Below are positions 48,304-61,300 of a stretch of DNA of 64,000 nt, one piece after another. The notes under the pieces are model-generated. The model did not search any database. It saw nothing but the letters and a program-made list of their open reading frames with translations, and was not told where the DNA came from. The position numbers were made by a program, and so were the translations under genes. Source of the stretch: Panagrolaimus kolymaensis (taxonomy: Eukaryota > Nematoda > Chromadorea > Rhabditida > Panagrolaimidae); the NCBI GenBank assembly GCA_028622995.1, contig JAJQJQ010000002.1, positions 7,378,001-7,442,000 on the forward strand, given 5' to 3'. Position 1 is the stretch's first letter; every line of letters begins with the position of its first letter.

Positions 48304-51300
48304 CTAGCCCAACAACACTGTAAAGCATCGAGGTTTTTTATTTTCCCTTCATCAAATTTTTCATACAAACTATGGTTTATTTGTTTTGGATTTTAAGTAA
48401 ATTCATAAACTATTTTTTTTGTTCGAATTTTCTTAAAACATTTCTCTAGCCCAACAACACTGTAAAGCATCGAGGTTTTTTATTTTCCCTTCATCAAATT
48501 TTTCATCCAAACTATGGTTTATTTGTTTTGGATTTTAAGTAAATTCATAAACTATTTTTTTTGTTCGAATTTTCTTAAAACATTTCTCTAGCCCAACAAC
48601 ACTGTAAAGCATCGAGGTTTTTTATTTTCCCTTCATCAAATTTTTCATCCAAACTATGGTTTATTTGTTTTGGATTTTAAGTAAATTCATAAACTATTTT
48701 TTTTGTTCGAATTTTCTTAAAACATTTCTCTAGCCCAACAACACTGTAAAGCATCGAGGTTTTTTATTTTCCCTTCATCAAATTTTTCATCCAAACTATG
48801 TTATATTTGTTTTGGATTTTAAGTAAATTCATAAACTATTTTTTTTGTTCGAATTTTCTTAAAACATTTCTCTAGCCCAACAACACTGTAAAGCATCGAG
48901 GTTTTTTATTTTCCCTTCATCAAATTTTTCATACAAACTATGGTTTATTTGTTTTGGATTTTAAGTAAATTCATAAACTATTTTTTTTGTTCGAATTTTC
49001 TTAAAACATTTCTCTAGCCCAACAACACTGTAAAGCATCGAGGTTTTTTATTTTCCCTTCATCAAATTTTTCATCCAAACTATGGTTTATTTGTTTTGGA
49101 TTTTAAGTAAATTCATAAACTATTTTTTTTGTTCGAATTTTCTTAAAACATTTCTCTAGCCCAACAACACTGTAAAGCATCGAGGTTTTTTATTTTCCCT
49201 TCATCAAATTTTTCATCCAAACTATGGTTTATTTGTTTTGGATTTTAAGTAAATTCATAAACTATTTTTTTTGTTCGAATTTTCTTAAAACATTTCTCTA
49301 GCCCAACAACACTGTAAAGCATCGAGGTTTTTTATTTTCCCTTCATCAAATTTTTCATACAAACTATGGTTTATTTGTTTTGGATTTTAAGTAAATTCAT
49401 AAACTATTTTTTTTGTTCGAATTTTCTTAAAACATTTCTCTAGCCCAACAACACTGTAAAGCATCGAGGTTTTTTATTTTCCCTTCATCAAATTTTTCAT
49501 CCAAACTATGGTTTATTTGTTTTGGATTTTAAGTAAATTCATAAACTATTTTTTTTGTTCGAATTTTCTTAAAACATTTCTCTAGCCCAACAACACTGTA
49601 AAGCATCGAGGTTTTTTATTTTCCCTTCATCAAATTTTTCATCCAAACTATGGTTTATTTGTTTTGGATTTTAAGTAAATTCATAAACTATTTTTTTTGT
49701 TCGAATTTTCTTAAAACATTTCTCTAGCCCAACAACACTGTAAAGCATCGAGGTTTTTTATTTTCCCTTCATCAAATTTTTCATCCAAACTATGGTTTAT
49801 TTGTTTTGGATTTTAAGTAAATTCATAAACTATTTTTTTTGTTCGAATTTTCTTAAAACATTTCTCTAGCCCAACAACACTGTAAAGCATCGAGGTTTTT
49901 TATTTTCCCTTCATCAAATTTTTCATCCAAACTATGGTTTATTTGTTTTGGATTTTAAGTAAATTCATAAACTATTGTTTTGTTCGAATTTTCTTAAAAC
50001 ATTTATCTAGCCCAACAACACTGTAAAGCATCGAGGTTTTTTATTTTCCCTTCATCAAATTTTTCATCCAAACTATGTTTTATTTGTTTTGGATTTTAAG
50101 TAAATTCATAAACTATTTTTTTTGTTCGAATTTTCATAAAACATTTCTCTAGCCCAACAACACTGTAAAGCATCGAGGTTTTTTATTTTCCCTTCATCAA
50201 ATGTTTCATCCAAACTATGGTTTATTTGTTTTGGATTTTAAGTAAATTCATAAACTATTTTTTTGTTCGAATTTTCTTAAAACATTTCTCTAGCCCAACA
50301 ACACTGTAAAGCATCGAGGTTTTTTATTTTCCCTTCATCAAATTTTTCATCCAAACTATGTTTTATTTGTTTTGGATTTTAAGTAAATTCATAAACTATT
50401 TTTTTTGTTCGAATTTTCTTAAAACATTTCTCTAGCCCAACAACACTGTAAAGCATCGAGGTTTTTTATTTTCCCTTCATCAAATTTTTCATCCAAACTA
50501 TGGTTTATTTGTTTTGGATTTTAAGTAAATTCATAAACTATTTTTTTTGTTCGAATTTTCTTAAAACATTTCTCTAGCCCAACAACACTGTAAAGCATCG
50601 AGGTTTTTTATTTTCCCTTCATCAAATTTTTCATCCAAACTATGTTTTATTTGTTTTGGATTTTAAGTAAATTCATAAACTATTTTTTTTGTTCGAATTT
50701 TCATAAAACATTTCTCTAGCCCAACAACACTGTAAAGCATCGAGGTTTTTTATTTTCCCTTCATCAAATGTTTCATCCAAACTATGGTTTATTTGTTTTG
50801 GATTTTAAGTAAATTCATAAACTATTTTTTTGTTCGAATTTTCTTAAAACATTTCTCTAGCCCAACAACACTGTAAAGCATCGAGGTTTTTTATTTTCCC
50901 TTCATCAAATTTTTCATCCAAACTATGTTTTATTTGTTTTGGATTTTAAGTAAATTCATAAACTATTTTTTTTGTTCGAATTTTCTTAAAACATTTATCT
51001 AGCCCAACAACACTGTAAAGCATCGAGGTTTTTTATTTTCCCATCATCAAATTTTTCATCCAAACTATGGTTTATTTGTTTTGGATTTTAAGTAAATTCA
51101 TAAACTATTTTTTTTGTTCGAATTTTCTTAAAACATTTCTCTAGCCCAACAACACTGTAAAGCATCGAGGTTTTTTATTTTCCCTTCATCAAATTTTTCA
51201 TCCAAACTATGGTTTATTTGTTTTGGATTTTAAGTAAATTCATAAACTATTTTTTTTGTTCGAATTTTCTTAAAACATTTCTCTAGCCCAACAACACTGT

Positions 51301-53409
51301 AAAGCATCGAGGTTTTTTATTTTCCCTTCATCAAATTTTTCATCCAAACTATGGTTTATTTGTTTTGGATTTTAAGTAAATTCATAAACTATTGTTTTGT
51401 TCGAATTTTCTTAAAACATTTATCTAGCCCAACAACACTGTAAAGCATCGAGGTTTTTTATTTTCCCTTCATCAAATTTTTCATCCAAACTATGTTTTAT
51501 TTGTTTTGGATTTTAAGTAAATTCATAAACTATTTTTTTTGTTCGAATTTTCATAAAACATTTCTCTAGCCCAACAACACTGTAAAGCATCGAGGTTTTT
51601 TATTTTCCCTTCATCAAATGTTTCATCCAAACTATGGTTTATTTGTTTTGGATTTTAAGTAAATTCATAAACTATTTTTTTGTTCGAATTTTCTTAAAAC
51701 ATTTCTCTAGCCCAACAACACTGTAAAGCATCGAGGTTTTTTATTTTCCCTTCATCAAATTTTTCATCCAAACTATGTTTTATTTGTTTTGGATTTTAAG
51801 TAAATTCATAAACTATTTTTTTTGTTCGAATTTTCTTAAAACATTTATCTAGCCCAACAACACTGTAAAGCATCGAGGTTTTTTATTTTCCCTTCATCAA
51901 ATTTTTCATCCAAACTATGGTTTATTTGTTTTGGATTTTAAGTAAATTCATAATTTATTTTTTTTGTTCGAATTTTCTTAAAACATTTCTCTAGCCCAAC
52001 AACACTGTAAAGCATCGAGGTTTTTTATTTTCCCTTCATCAAATTTTTCATCCAAACTATGTTTTATTTGTTTTGGATTTTAAGTAAATTCATAAACTAT
52101 TTTTTTTGTTCGAATTTTCTTAAAACATTTATCTAGCCCAACAACACTGTAAAGCATCGAGGTTTTTTATTTTCCCTTCATCAAATTTTTCATCCAAACT
52201 ATGTTTTATTTGTTTTGGATTTTAAGTAAATTCATAAACTATTTTTTTTGTTCGAATTTTCTTAAAACATTTATCTAGCCCAACAACACTGTAAAGCATC
52301 GAGGTTTTTTATTTTCCCTTCATCAAATTTTTCATCCAAACTATGGTTTATTTGTTTTGGATTTTAAGTAAATTCATAAACTATTTTTTTTGTTCGAATT
52401 TTCTTAAAACATTTCTCTAGCCCAACAACACTGTAAAGCATCGAGGTTTTTTATTTTCCCTTCATCAAATTTTTCATCCAAACTATGGTTTATTTGTTTT
52501 GGATTTTAAGTAAATTCATAAACTATTTTTTTTGTTCGAATTTTCTTAAAACATTTATCTAGCCCAACAACACTGTAAACCATCGAGGTTTTTTATTTTC
52601 CCTTCATCAAATTTTTCATCCAAACTATGTTTTATTTGTTTTGGATTTTAAGTAAATTCATAAACTATTTTTTTTGTTCGAATTTTCTTAAAACATTTTT
52701 CTAGCCCAACAACACTGTAAAGCATCGAGGTTTTTTATTTTCCCTTCATCAGATTTTTCATCCAAACTATGGTTTATTTGTTTTGGATTTTAAGTAAATT
52801 CATAAACTATTGTTTTGTTCGAATTTTCTTAAAACATTTATCTAGCCCAACAACACTGTAAAGCATCGAGGTTTTTTATTTTCCCTTCATCAAATTTTTC
52901 ATCCAAACTATGGTTTATTTGTTTTGGATTTTAAGTAAATTCATAAACTATTTTTTTTGTTCGAATTTTCTTAAAACATTTATCTAGCCCAACAACACTG
53001 TAAAGCATCGAGGTTTTTTATTTTCCCTTCATCAAATTTTTCATCCAAACTATGTTTTATTTGTTTTGGATTTTAAGTAAATTCATAAACTATTTTTTTT
53101 GTTCGAATTTTCTTAAAACATTTCTCTAGCCCAACAACACTGTAAAGCATCTAGGTTTTTTATTTTCCCTTCATCAAATTTTTCATCCAAACTATGTTTT
53201 ATTTGTTTTGGATTTTAAGTAAATTCATAAACTATTGTTTTGTTCGAATTTTCTTAAAACATTTATCTAGCCCAACAACACTGTAAAGCATCGAGGTTTT
53301 TTATTTTCCCTTCATCAAATTTTTCATCCAAACTATGTTTTATTTGTTTTGGATTTTAAGTAAATTCATAAACTATTTTTTTTGTTCGAATTTTCTTAAA
53401 ACATTTTTT
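48162..53409. repeat. Block 12: C-junction, ATGG-rich monomers
   Basis: About 37 monomers, mostly C junction with ATGGTTTA. CATACAAAC occurs at 48362, 48930 and 49356 (568 and 426 bp apart, four and three monomers). Private changes include CCCATCATC near 51,040, TAATTTATTTT near 51,951, AAACCATCGAGG near 52,577 and a second CATCAGATTT near 52,747. No gene or foreign sequence is present. Confidence 0.83.
50135..51685. repeat. Three copies of the CATAAAAC/AAATGTTTC/T7 landmark monomer
   Basis: The landmark monomer combines CATAAAAC just before a C junction, AAATGTTTC, ATGGTTTA and a T7 tract. Its CATAAAAC begins at 50135, 50702 and 51552, 567 bp (four monomers) and 850 bp (six monomers) apart. 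The 850 bp spacing equals that at 13461-14311 and 58650-59500, and the monomers between follow a similar but not identical order. Confidence 0.88.
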
Positions 53410-55968
53410 CTAGCCCAACAACACTGTAAAGCATCGAGGGTTTTTATTTTCCCTTCATCAAATTTTTCATCCAAACTATGTTTTATTTGTTTTGGATTTT
53501 AAGTAAATTCATAAACTATTTTTTTTGTTCGAATTTTCTTAAAACATTTCTCTAGCCCAACAACACTGTAAAGCATCGAGGTTTTTTATTTTCCCTTCAT
53601 CAAATTTTTCATCCAAACTATGTTTTATTTGTTTTGGATTTTAAGTAAATTCATTAACTATTTTTTTTGTTCGAATTTTCTTAAAACATTTCTCTAGCCC
53701 AACAACACTGTAAAGCATCGAGGTTTTTTATTTTCCCTTCATCAAATTTTTCATCCAAACTATGTTTTATTTGTTTTGGATTTTAAGTAAATTCATAAAC
53801 TATTTTTTTTGTTCGAATTTTCTTAAAACATTTCTCTAGCCCAACAACACTGTAAAGCATCGAGGTTTTTTATTTTCCCTTCATCAAATTTTTCATCCAA
53901 ACTATGTTTTATTTGTTTTGGATTTTAAGTAAATTCATAAACTATTTTTTTTGTTCGAATTTTCTTAAAACATTTTTTCTAGCCCAACAACACTGTAAAG
54001 CATCGAGGGTTTTTATTTTCCCTTCATCAAATTTTTCATCCAAACTATGTTTTATTTGTTTTGGATTTTAAGTAAATTCATAAACTATTTTTTTTGTTCG
54101 AATTTTCTTAAAACATTTCTCTAGCCCAACAACACTGTAAAGCATCGAGGTTTTTTATTTTCCCTTCATCAAATTTTTCATCCAAACTATGTTTTATTTG
54201 TTTTGGATTTTAAGTAAATTCATTAACTATTTTTTTTGTTCGAATTTTCTTAAAACATTTCTCTAGCCCAACAACACTGTAAAGCATCGAGGTTTTTTAT
54301 TTTCCCTTCATCAAATTTTTCATCCAAACTATGTTTTATTTGTTTTGGATTTTAAGTAAATTCATAAACTATTTTTTTTGTTCGAATTTTCTTAAAACAT
54401 TTCTCTAGCCCAACAACACTGTAAAGCATCGAGGTTTTTTATTTTCCCTTCATCAAATTTTTCATCCAAACTATGTTTTATTTGTTTTGGATTTTAAGTA
54501 AATTCATAAACTATTTTTTTTGTTCGAATTTTCTTAAAACATTTTTTCTAGCCCAACAACACTGTAAAGCATCGAGGGTTTTTATTTTCCCTTCATCAAA
54601 TTTTTCATCCAAACTATGTTTTATTTGTTTTGGATTTTAAGTAAATTCATAAACTATTTTTTTTGTTCGAATTTTCTTAAAACATTTCTCTAGCCCAACA
54701 ACACTGTAAAGCATCGAGGTTTTTTATTTTCCCTTCATCAAATTTTTCATCCAAACTATGTTTTATTTGTTTTGGATTTTAAGTAAATTCATTAACTATT
54801 TTTTTTGTTCGAATTTTCTTAAAACATTTCTCTAGCCCAACAACACTGTAAAGCATCGAGGTTTTTTATTTTCCCTTCATCAAATTTTTCATCCAAACTA
54901 TGTTTTATTTGTTTTGGATTTTAAGTAAATTCATAAACTATTTTTTTTGTTCGAATTTTCTTAAAACATTTCTCTAGCCCAACAACACTGTAAAGCATCG
55001 AGGTTTTTTATTTTCCCTTCATCAAATTTTTCATCCAAACTATGTTTTATTTGTTTTGGATTTTAAGTAAATTCATAAACTATTTTTTTTGTTCGAATTT
55101 TCTTAAATCATTTCTCTAGCCCAACAACACTGTAAAGCATCGAGGTTTTTTATTTTCCCTTCATCAAATTTTTCATCCAAACTATGTTTTATTTGTTTTG
55201 GATTTTAAGTAAATTCATTAACTATTTTTTTTGTTCGAATTTTCTTAAAACATTTCTCTAGCCCAACAACACTGTAAAGCATCGAGGTTTTTTATTTTCC
55301 CTTCATCAAATTTTTCATCCAAACTATGTTTTATTTGTTTTGGATTTTAAGTAAATTCATAAACTATTTTTTTTGTTCGAATTTTCTTAAATCATTTCTC
55401 TAGCCCAACAACACTGTAAAGCATCGAGGTTTTTTATTTTCCCTTCATCAAATTTTTCATCCAAACTATGTTTTATTTGTTTTGGATTTTAAGTAAATTC
55501 ATTAACTATTTTTTTTGTTCGAATTTTCTTAAAACATTTCTCTAGCCCAACAACACTGTAAAGCATCGAGGTTTTTTATTTTCCCTTCATCAAATTTTTC
55601 ATCCAAACTATGTTTTATTTGTTTTGGATTTTAAGTAAATTCATAAACTATTTTTTTTGTTCGAATTTTCTTAAAACATTTCTCTAGCCCAACAACACTG
55701 TAAAGCATCGAGGTTTTTTATTTTCCCTTCATCAAATTTTTCATCCAAACTATGTTTTATTTGTTTTGGATTTTAAGTAAATTCATAAACTATTTTTTTT
55801 GTTCGAATTTTCTTAAAACATTTTTTCTAGCCCAACAACACTGTAAAGCATCGAGGGTTTTTATTTTCCCTTCATCAAATTTTTCATCCAAACTATGTTT
55901 TATTTGTTTTGGATTTTAAGTAAATTCATAAACTATTTTTTTTGTTCGAATTTTCTTAAAACATTTCT
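53410..55968. repeat. Block 13: 569 bp tetramer higher-order repeat
   Basis: Tetramer units are 53410-53978, 53979-54547 and 54548-55115. Each has a T-junction monomer with CGAGGGTTTTTA, then three C monomers, the first of which has CATTAACTATT (53652, 54221, 54790). After the third unit the pattern shortens: CATTAAC recurs at 55216 and 55500, and TTAAATCATTTC at about 55105 and 55389, a 284 bp dimer. A last CGAGGG monomer begins at 55827. Confidence 0.92.
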
Positions 55969-58379
55969 CTAGCCCAACAACACTGTAAAGCATCGAGGTT
56001 TTTTATTTTCCCTTCATCAAATTTTTCATACAAACTATGGTTTATTTGTTTTGGATTTTAAGTAAATTCATAAACTATTTTTTTTGTTCGAATTTTCTTA
56101 AAACATTTCTCTAGCCCAACAACACTGTAAAGCATCGAGGTTTTTTATTTTCCCTTCATCAAATTTTTCATCCAAACTATGGTTTATTTGTTTTGGATTT
56201 TAAGTAAATTCATAAACTATTTTTTTTGTTCGAATTTTCTTAAAACATTTCTCTAGCCCAACAACACTGTAAAGCATCGAGGTTTTTTATTTTCCCTTCA
56301 TCAAATTTTTCATCCAAACTATGGTTTATTTGTTTTGGATTTTAAGTAAATTCATAAACTATTGTTTTGTTCGAATTTTCTTAAAACATTTATCTAGCCC
56401 AACAACACTGTAAAGCATCGAGGTTTTTTATTTTCCCTTCATCAAATTTTTCATCCAAACTATGTTTTATTTGTTTTGGATTTTAAGTAAATTCATAAAC
56501 TATTTTTTTTGTTCGAATTTTCTTAAAACATTTATCTAGCCCAACAACACTGTAAAGCATCGAGGTTTTTTATTTTCCCTTCATCAAATTTTTCATCCAA
56601 ACTATGGTTTATTTGTTTTGGATTTTAAGTAAATTCATAAACTATTTTTTTTGTTCGAATTTTCTTAAAACATTTCTCTAGCCCAACAACACTGTAAAGC
56701 ATCGAGGTTTTTTATTTTCCCTTCATCAAATTTTTCATCCAAACTATGGTTTATTTGTTTTGGATTTTAAGTAAATTCATAAACTATTTTTTTTGTTCGA
56801 ATTTTCTTAAAACATTTATCTAGCCCAACAACACTGTAAAGCATCGAGGTTTTTTATTTTCCCTTCATCAAATTTTTCATCCAAACTATGTTTTATTTGT
56901 TTTGGATTTTAAGTAAATTCATAAACTATTTTTTTTGTTCGAATTTTCTTAAAACATTTCTCTAGCCCAACAACACTGTAAAGCATCGAGGTTTTTTATT
57001 TTCCCTTCATCAAATTTTTCATCCAAACTATGGTTTATTTGTTTTGGATTTTAAGTAAATTCATAAACTATTGTTTTGTTCGAATTTTCTTAAAACATTT
57101 ATCTAGCCCAACAACACTGTAAAGCATCGAGGTTTTTTATTTTCCCTTCATCAAATTTTTCATCCAAACTATGTTTTATTTGTTTTGGATTTTAAGTAAA
57201 TTCATAAACTATTTTTTTTGTTCGAATTTTCTTAAAACATTTCTCTAGCCCAACAACACTGTAAAGCATCGAGGTTTTTTATTTTCCCTTCATCAAATTT
57301 TTCATCCAAACTATGGTTTATTTGTTTTGGATTTTAAGTAAATTCATAAACTATTTTTTTTGTTCGAATTTTCTTAAAACATTTCTCTAGCCCAACAACA
57401 CTGTAAAGCATCGAGGTTTTTTATTTTCCCTTCATCAAATTTTTCATCCAAACTATGTTTTATTTGTTTTGGATTTTAAGTAAATTCATAAACTATTTTT
57501 TTTGTTCGAATTTTCTTAAAACATTTATCTAGCCCAACAACACTGTAAAGCATCGAGGTTTTTTATTTTCCCTTCATCAAATTTTTCATCCAAACTATGG
57601 TTTATTTGTTTTGGATTTTAAGTAAATTCATAAACTATTTTTTTTGTTCGAATTTTCTTAAAACATTTCTCTAGCCCAACAACACTGTAAAGCATCGAGG
57701 TTTTTTATTTTCCCTTCATCAAATTTTTCATCCAAACTATGTTTTATTTGTTTTGGATTTTAAGTAAATTCATAAACTATTTTTTTTGTTCGAATTTTCT
57801 TAAAACATTTCTCTAGCCCAACAACACTGTAAAGCATCGAGGTTTTTTATTTTCCCTTCATCAAATTTTTCATCCAAACTATGGTTTATTTGTTTTGGAT
57901 TTTAAGTAAATTCATAAACTATTTTTTTTGTTCGAATTTTCTTAAAACATTTCTCTAGCCCAACAACACTGTAAAGCATCGAGGTTTTTTATTTTCCCTT
58001 CATCAAATTTTTCATCCAAACTATGGTTTATTTGTTTTGGATTTTAAGTAAATTCATAAACTATTGTTTTGTTCGAATTTTCTTAAAACATTTATCTAGC
58101 CCAACAACACTGTAAAGCATCGAGGTTTTTTATTTTCCCTTCATCAAATTTTTCATCCAAACTATGTTTTATTTGTTTTGGATTTTAAGTAAATTCATAA
58201 ACTATTTTTTTTGTTCGAATTTTCTTAAAACATTTCTCTAGCCCAACAACACTGTAAAGCATCGAGGTTTTTTATTTTCCCTTCATCAAATTTTTCATCC
58301 AAACTATGGTTTATTTGTTTTGGATTTTAAGTAAATTCATAAACTATTTTTTTTGTTCGAATTTTCTTAAAACATTTCT
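55969..58379. repeat. Block 14: C/A junction mix leading into the duplicated segment
   Basis: Seventeen monomers with alternating ATGG and ATGT and C or A junctions. The first carries CATACAAAC (56027). Short CTATTGTTTTG tracts occur near 56.36, 57.07 and 58.06 kb, each followed by a type A junction. The order near 57.07-57.8 kb resembles that near 14.86 and 60.04 kb. The block ends at the left limit of the 45,189 bp-spaced duplication. Confidence 0.82.
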
Positions 58380-61300
58380 CTAGCCCAACAACACTGTAAA
58401 GCATCGAGGTTTTTTATTTTCCCTTCATCAAATTTTTCATCCAAACTTTGTTTTATTTGTTTTGGATTTTAAGTAAATTCATAAACTATTTTTTTTGTTC
58501 GAATTTTCTTAAAACATTTATCTAGCCCAACAACACTGTAAAGCATCGAGGTTTTTTATTTTCCCTTCATCAAATTTTTCATCCAAACTATGTTTTATTT
58601 GTTTTGGATTTTAAGTAAATTCATAAACTATTTTTTTTGTTCGAATTTTCATAAAACATTTCTCTAGCCCAACAACACTGTAAAGCATCGAGGTTTTTTA
58701 TTTTCCCTTCATCAAATGTTTCATCCAAACTATGGTTTATTTGTTTTGGATTTTAAGTAAATTCATAAACTATTTTTTTGTTCGAATTTTCTTAAAACAT
58801 TTCTCTAGCCCAACAACACTGTAAAGCATCGAGGTTTTTTATTTTCCCTTCATCAAATTTTTCATCCAAACTATGTTTTATTTGTTTTGGATTTTAAGTA
58901 AATTCATAAACTATTTTTTTTGTTCGAATTTTCTTAAAACATTTATCTAGCCCAACAACACTGTAAAGCATCGAGGTTTTTTATTTTCCCTTCATCAGAT
59001 TTTTCATCCAAACTATGGTTTATTTGTTTTGGATTTTAAGTAAATTCATAAACTATTTTTTTTGTTCGAATTTTCTTAAAACATTTATCTAGCCCAACAA
59101 CACTGTAAAGCATCGAGGTTTTTTATTTTCCCTTCATCAAATTTTTCATCCAAACTATGTTTTATTTGTTTTGGATTTTAAGTAAATTCATAAACTATTT
59201 TTTTTGTTCGAATTTTCTTAAAACATTTCTCTAGCCCAACAACACTGTAAAGCATCGAGGTTTTTTATTTTCCCTTCATCAAATTTTTCATTCAAACTAT
59301 GGTTTATTTGTTTTGGATTTTAAGTAAATTCATAAACTATTGTTTTGTTCGAATTTTCTTAAAACATTTATCTAGCCCAACAACACTGTAAAGCATCGAG
59401 GTTTTTTATTTTCCCTTCATCAAATTTTTCATCCAAACTATGTTTTATTTGTTTTGGATTTTAAGTAAATTCATAAACTATTTTTTTTGTTCGAATTTTC
59501 ATAAAACATTTCTCTAGCCCAACAACACTGTAAAGCATCGAGGTTTTTTATTTTCCCTTCATCAAATGTTTCATCCAAACTATGGTTTATTTGTTTTGGA
59601 TTTTAAGTAAATTCATAAACTATTTTTTTGTTCGAATTTTCTTAAAACATTTCTCTAGCCCAACAACACTGTAAAGCATCGAGGTTTTTTATTTTCCCTT
59701 CATCAAATTTTTCATCCAAACTATGTTTTATTTGTTTTGGATTTTAAGTAAATTCATAAACTATTTTTTTTGTTCGAATTTTCTTAAAACATTTATCTAG
59801 CCCAACAACACTGTAAAGCATCGAGGTTTTTTATTTTCCCTTCATCAAATTTTTCATCCAAACTATGTTTTATTTGTTTTGGATTTTAAGTAAATTCATA
59901 AACTATTTTTTTTGTTCGAATTTTCTTAAAACATTTCTCTAGCCCAACAACACTGTAAAGCATCGAGGTTTTTTATTTTCCCTTCATCAAATTTTTCATC
60001 CAAACTATGGTTTATTTGTTTTGGATTTTAAGTAAATTCATAAACTATTGTTTTGTTCGAATTTTCTTAAAACATTTATCTAGCCCAACAACACTGTAAA
60101 GCATCGAGGTTTTTTATTTTCCCTTCATCAAATTTTTCATCCAAACTATGTTTTATTTGTTTTGGATTTTAAGTAAATTCATAAACTATTTTTTTTGTTC
60201 GAATTTTCTTAAAACATTTCTCTAGCCCAACAACACTGTAAAGCATCGAGGTTTTTTATTTTCCCTTCATCAAATTTTTCATCCAAACTATGGTTTATTT
60301 GTTTTGGATTTTAAGTAAATTCATAAACTATTTTTTTTGTTCGAATTTTCTTAAAACATTTCTCTAGCCCAACAACACTGTAAAGCATCGAGGTTTTTTA
60401 TTTTCCCTTCATCAAATTTTTCATCCAAACTATGTTTTATTTGTTTTGGATTTTAAGTAAATTCATAAACTATTTTTTTTGTTCGAATTTTCTTAAAACA
60501 TTTATCTAGCCCAACAACACTGTAAAGCATCGAGGTTTTTTATTTTCCCTTCATCAAATTTTTCATCCAAACTATGGTTTATTTGTTTTGGATTTTAAGT
60601 AAATTCATAAACTATTGTTTTGTTCGAATTTTCTTAAAACATTTATCTAGCCCAACAACACTGTAAAGCATCGAGGTTTTTTATTTTCCCTTCATCAAAT
60701 TTTTCATCCAAACTATGGTTTATTTGTTTTGGATTTTAAGTAAATTCATAAACTATTTTTTTTGTTCGAATTTTCTTAAAACATTTCTCTAGCCCAACAA
60801 CACTGTAAAGCATCGAGGTTTTTTATTTTCCCTTCATCAAATTTTTCATCCAAACTATGTTTTATTTGTTTTGGATTTTAAGTAAATTCATAAACTATTT
60901 TTTTTGTTCGAATTTTCTTAAAACATTTCTCTAGCCCAACAACACTGTAAAGCATCGAGGTTTTTTATTTTCCCTTCATCAAATTTTTCATCCAAACTAT
61001 GGTTTATTTGTTTTGGATTTTAAGTAAATTCATAAACTATTTTTTTTGTTCGAATTTTCTTAAAACATTTCTCTAGCCCAACAACACTGTAAAGCATCGA
61101 GGTTTTTTATTTTCCCTTCATCAAATTTTTCATCCAAACTATGTTTTATTTGTTTTGGATTTTAAGTAAATTCATAAACTATTTTTTTTGTTCGAATTTT
61201 CTTAAAACATTTCTCTAGCCCAACAACACTGTAAAGCATCGAGGTTTTTTATTTTCCCTTCATCAAATTTTTCATCCAAACTATGGTTTATTTGTTTTGG

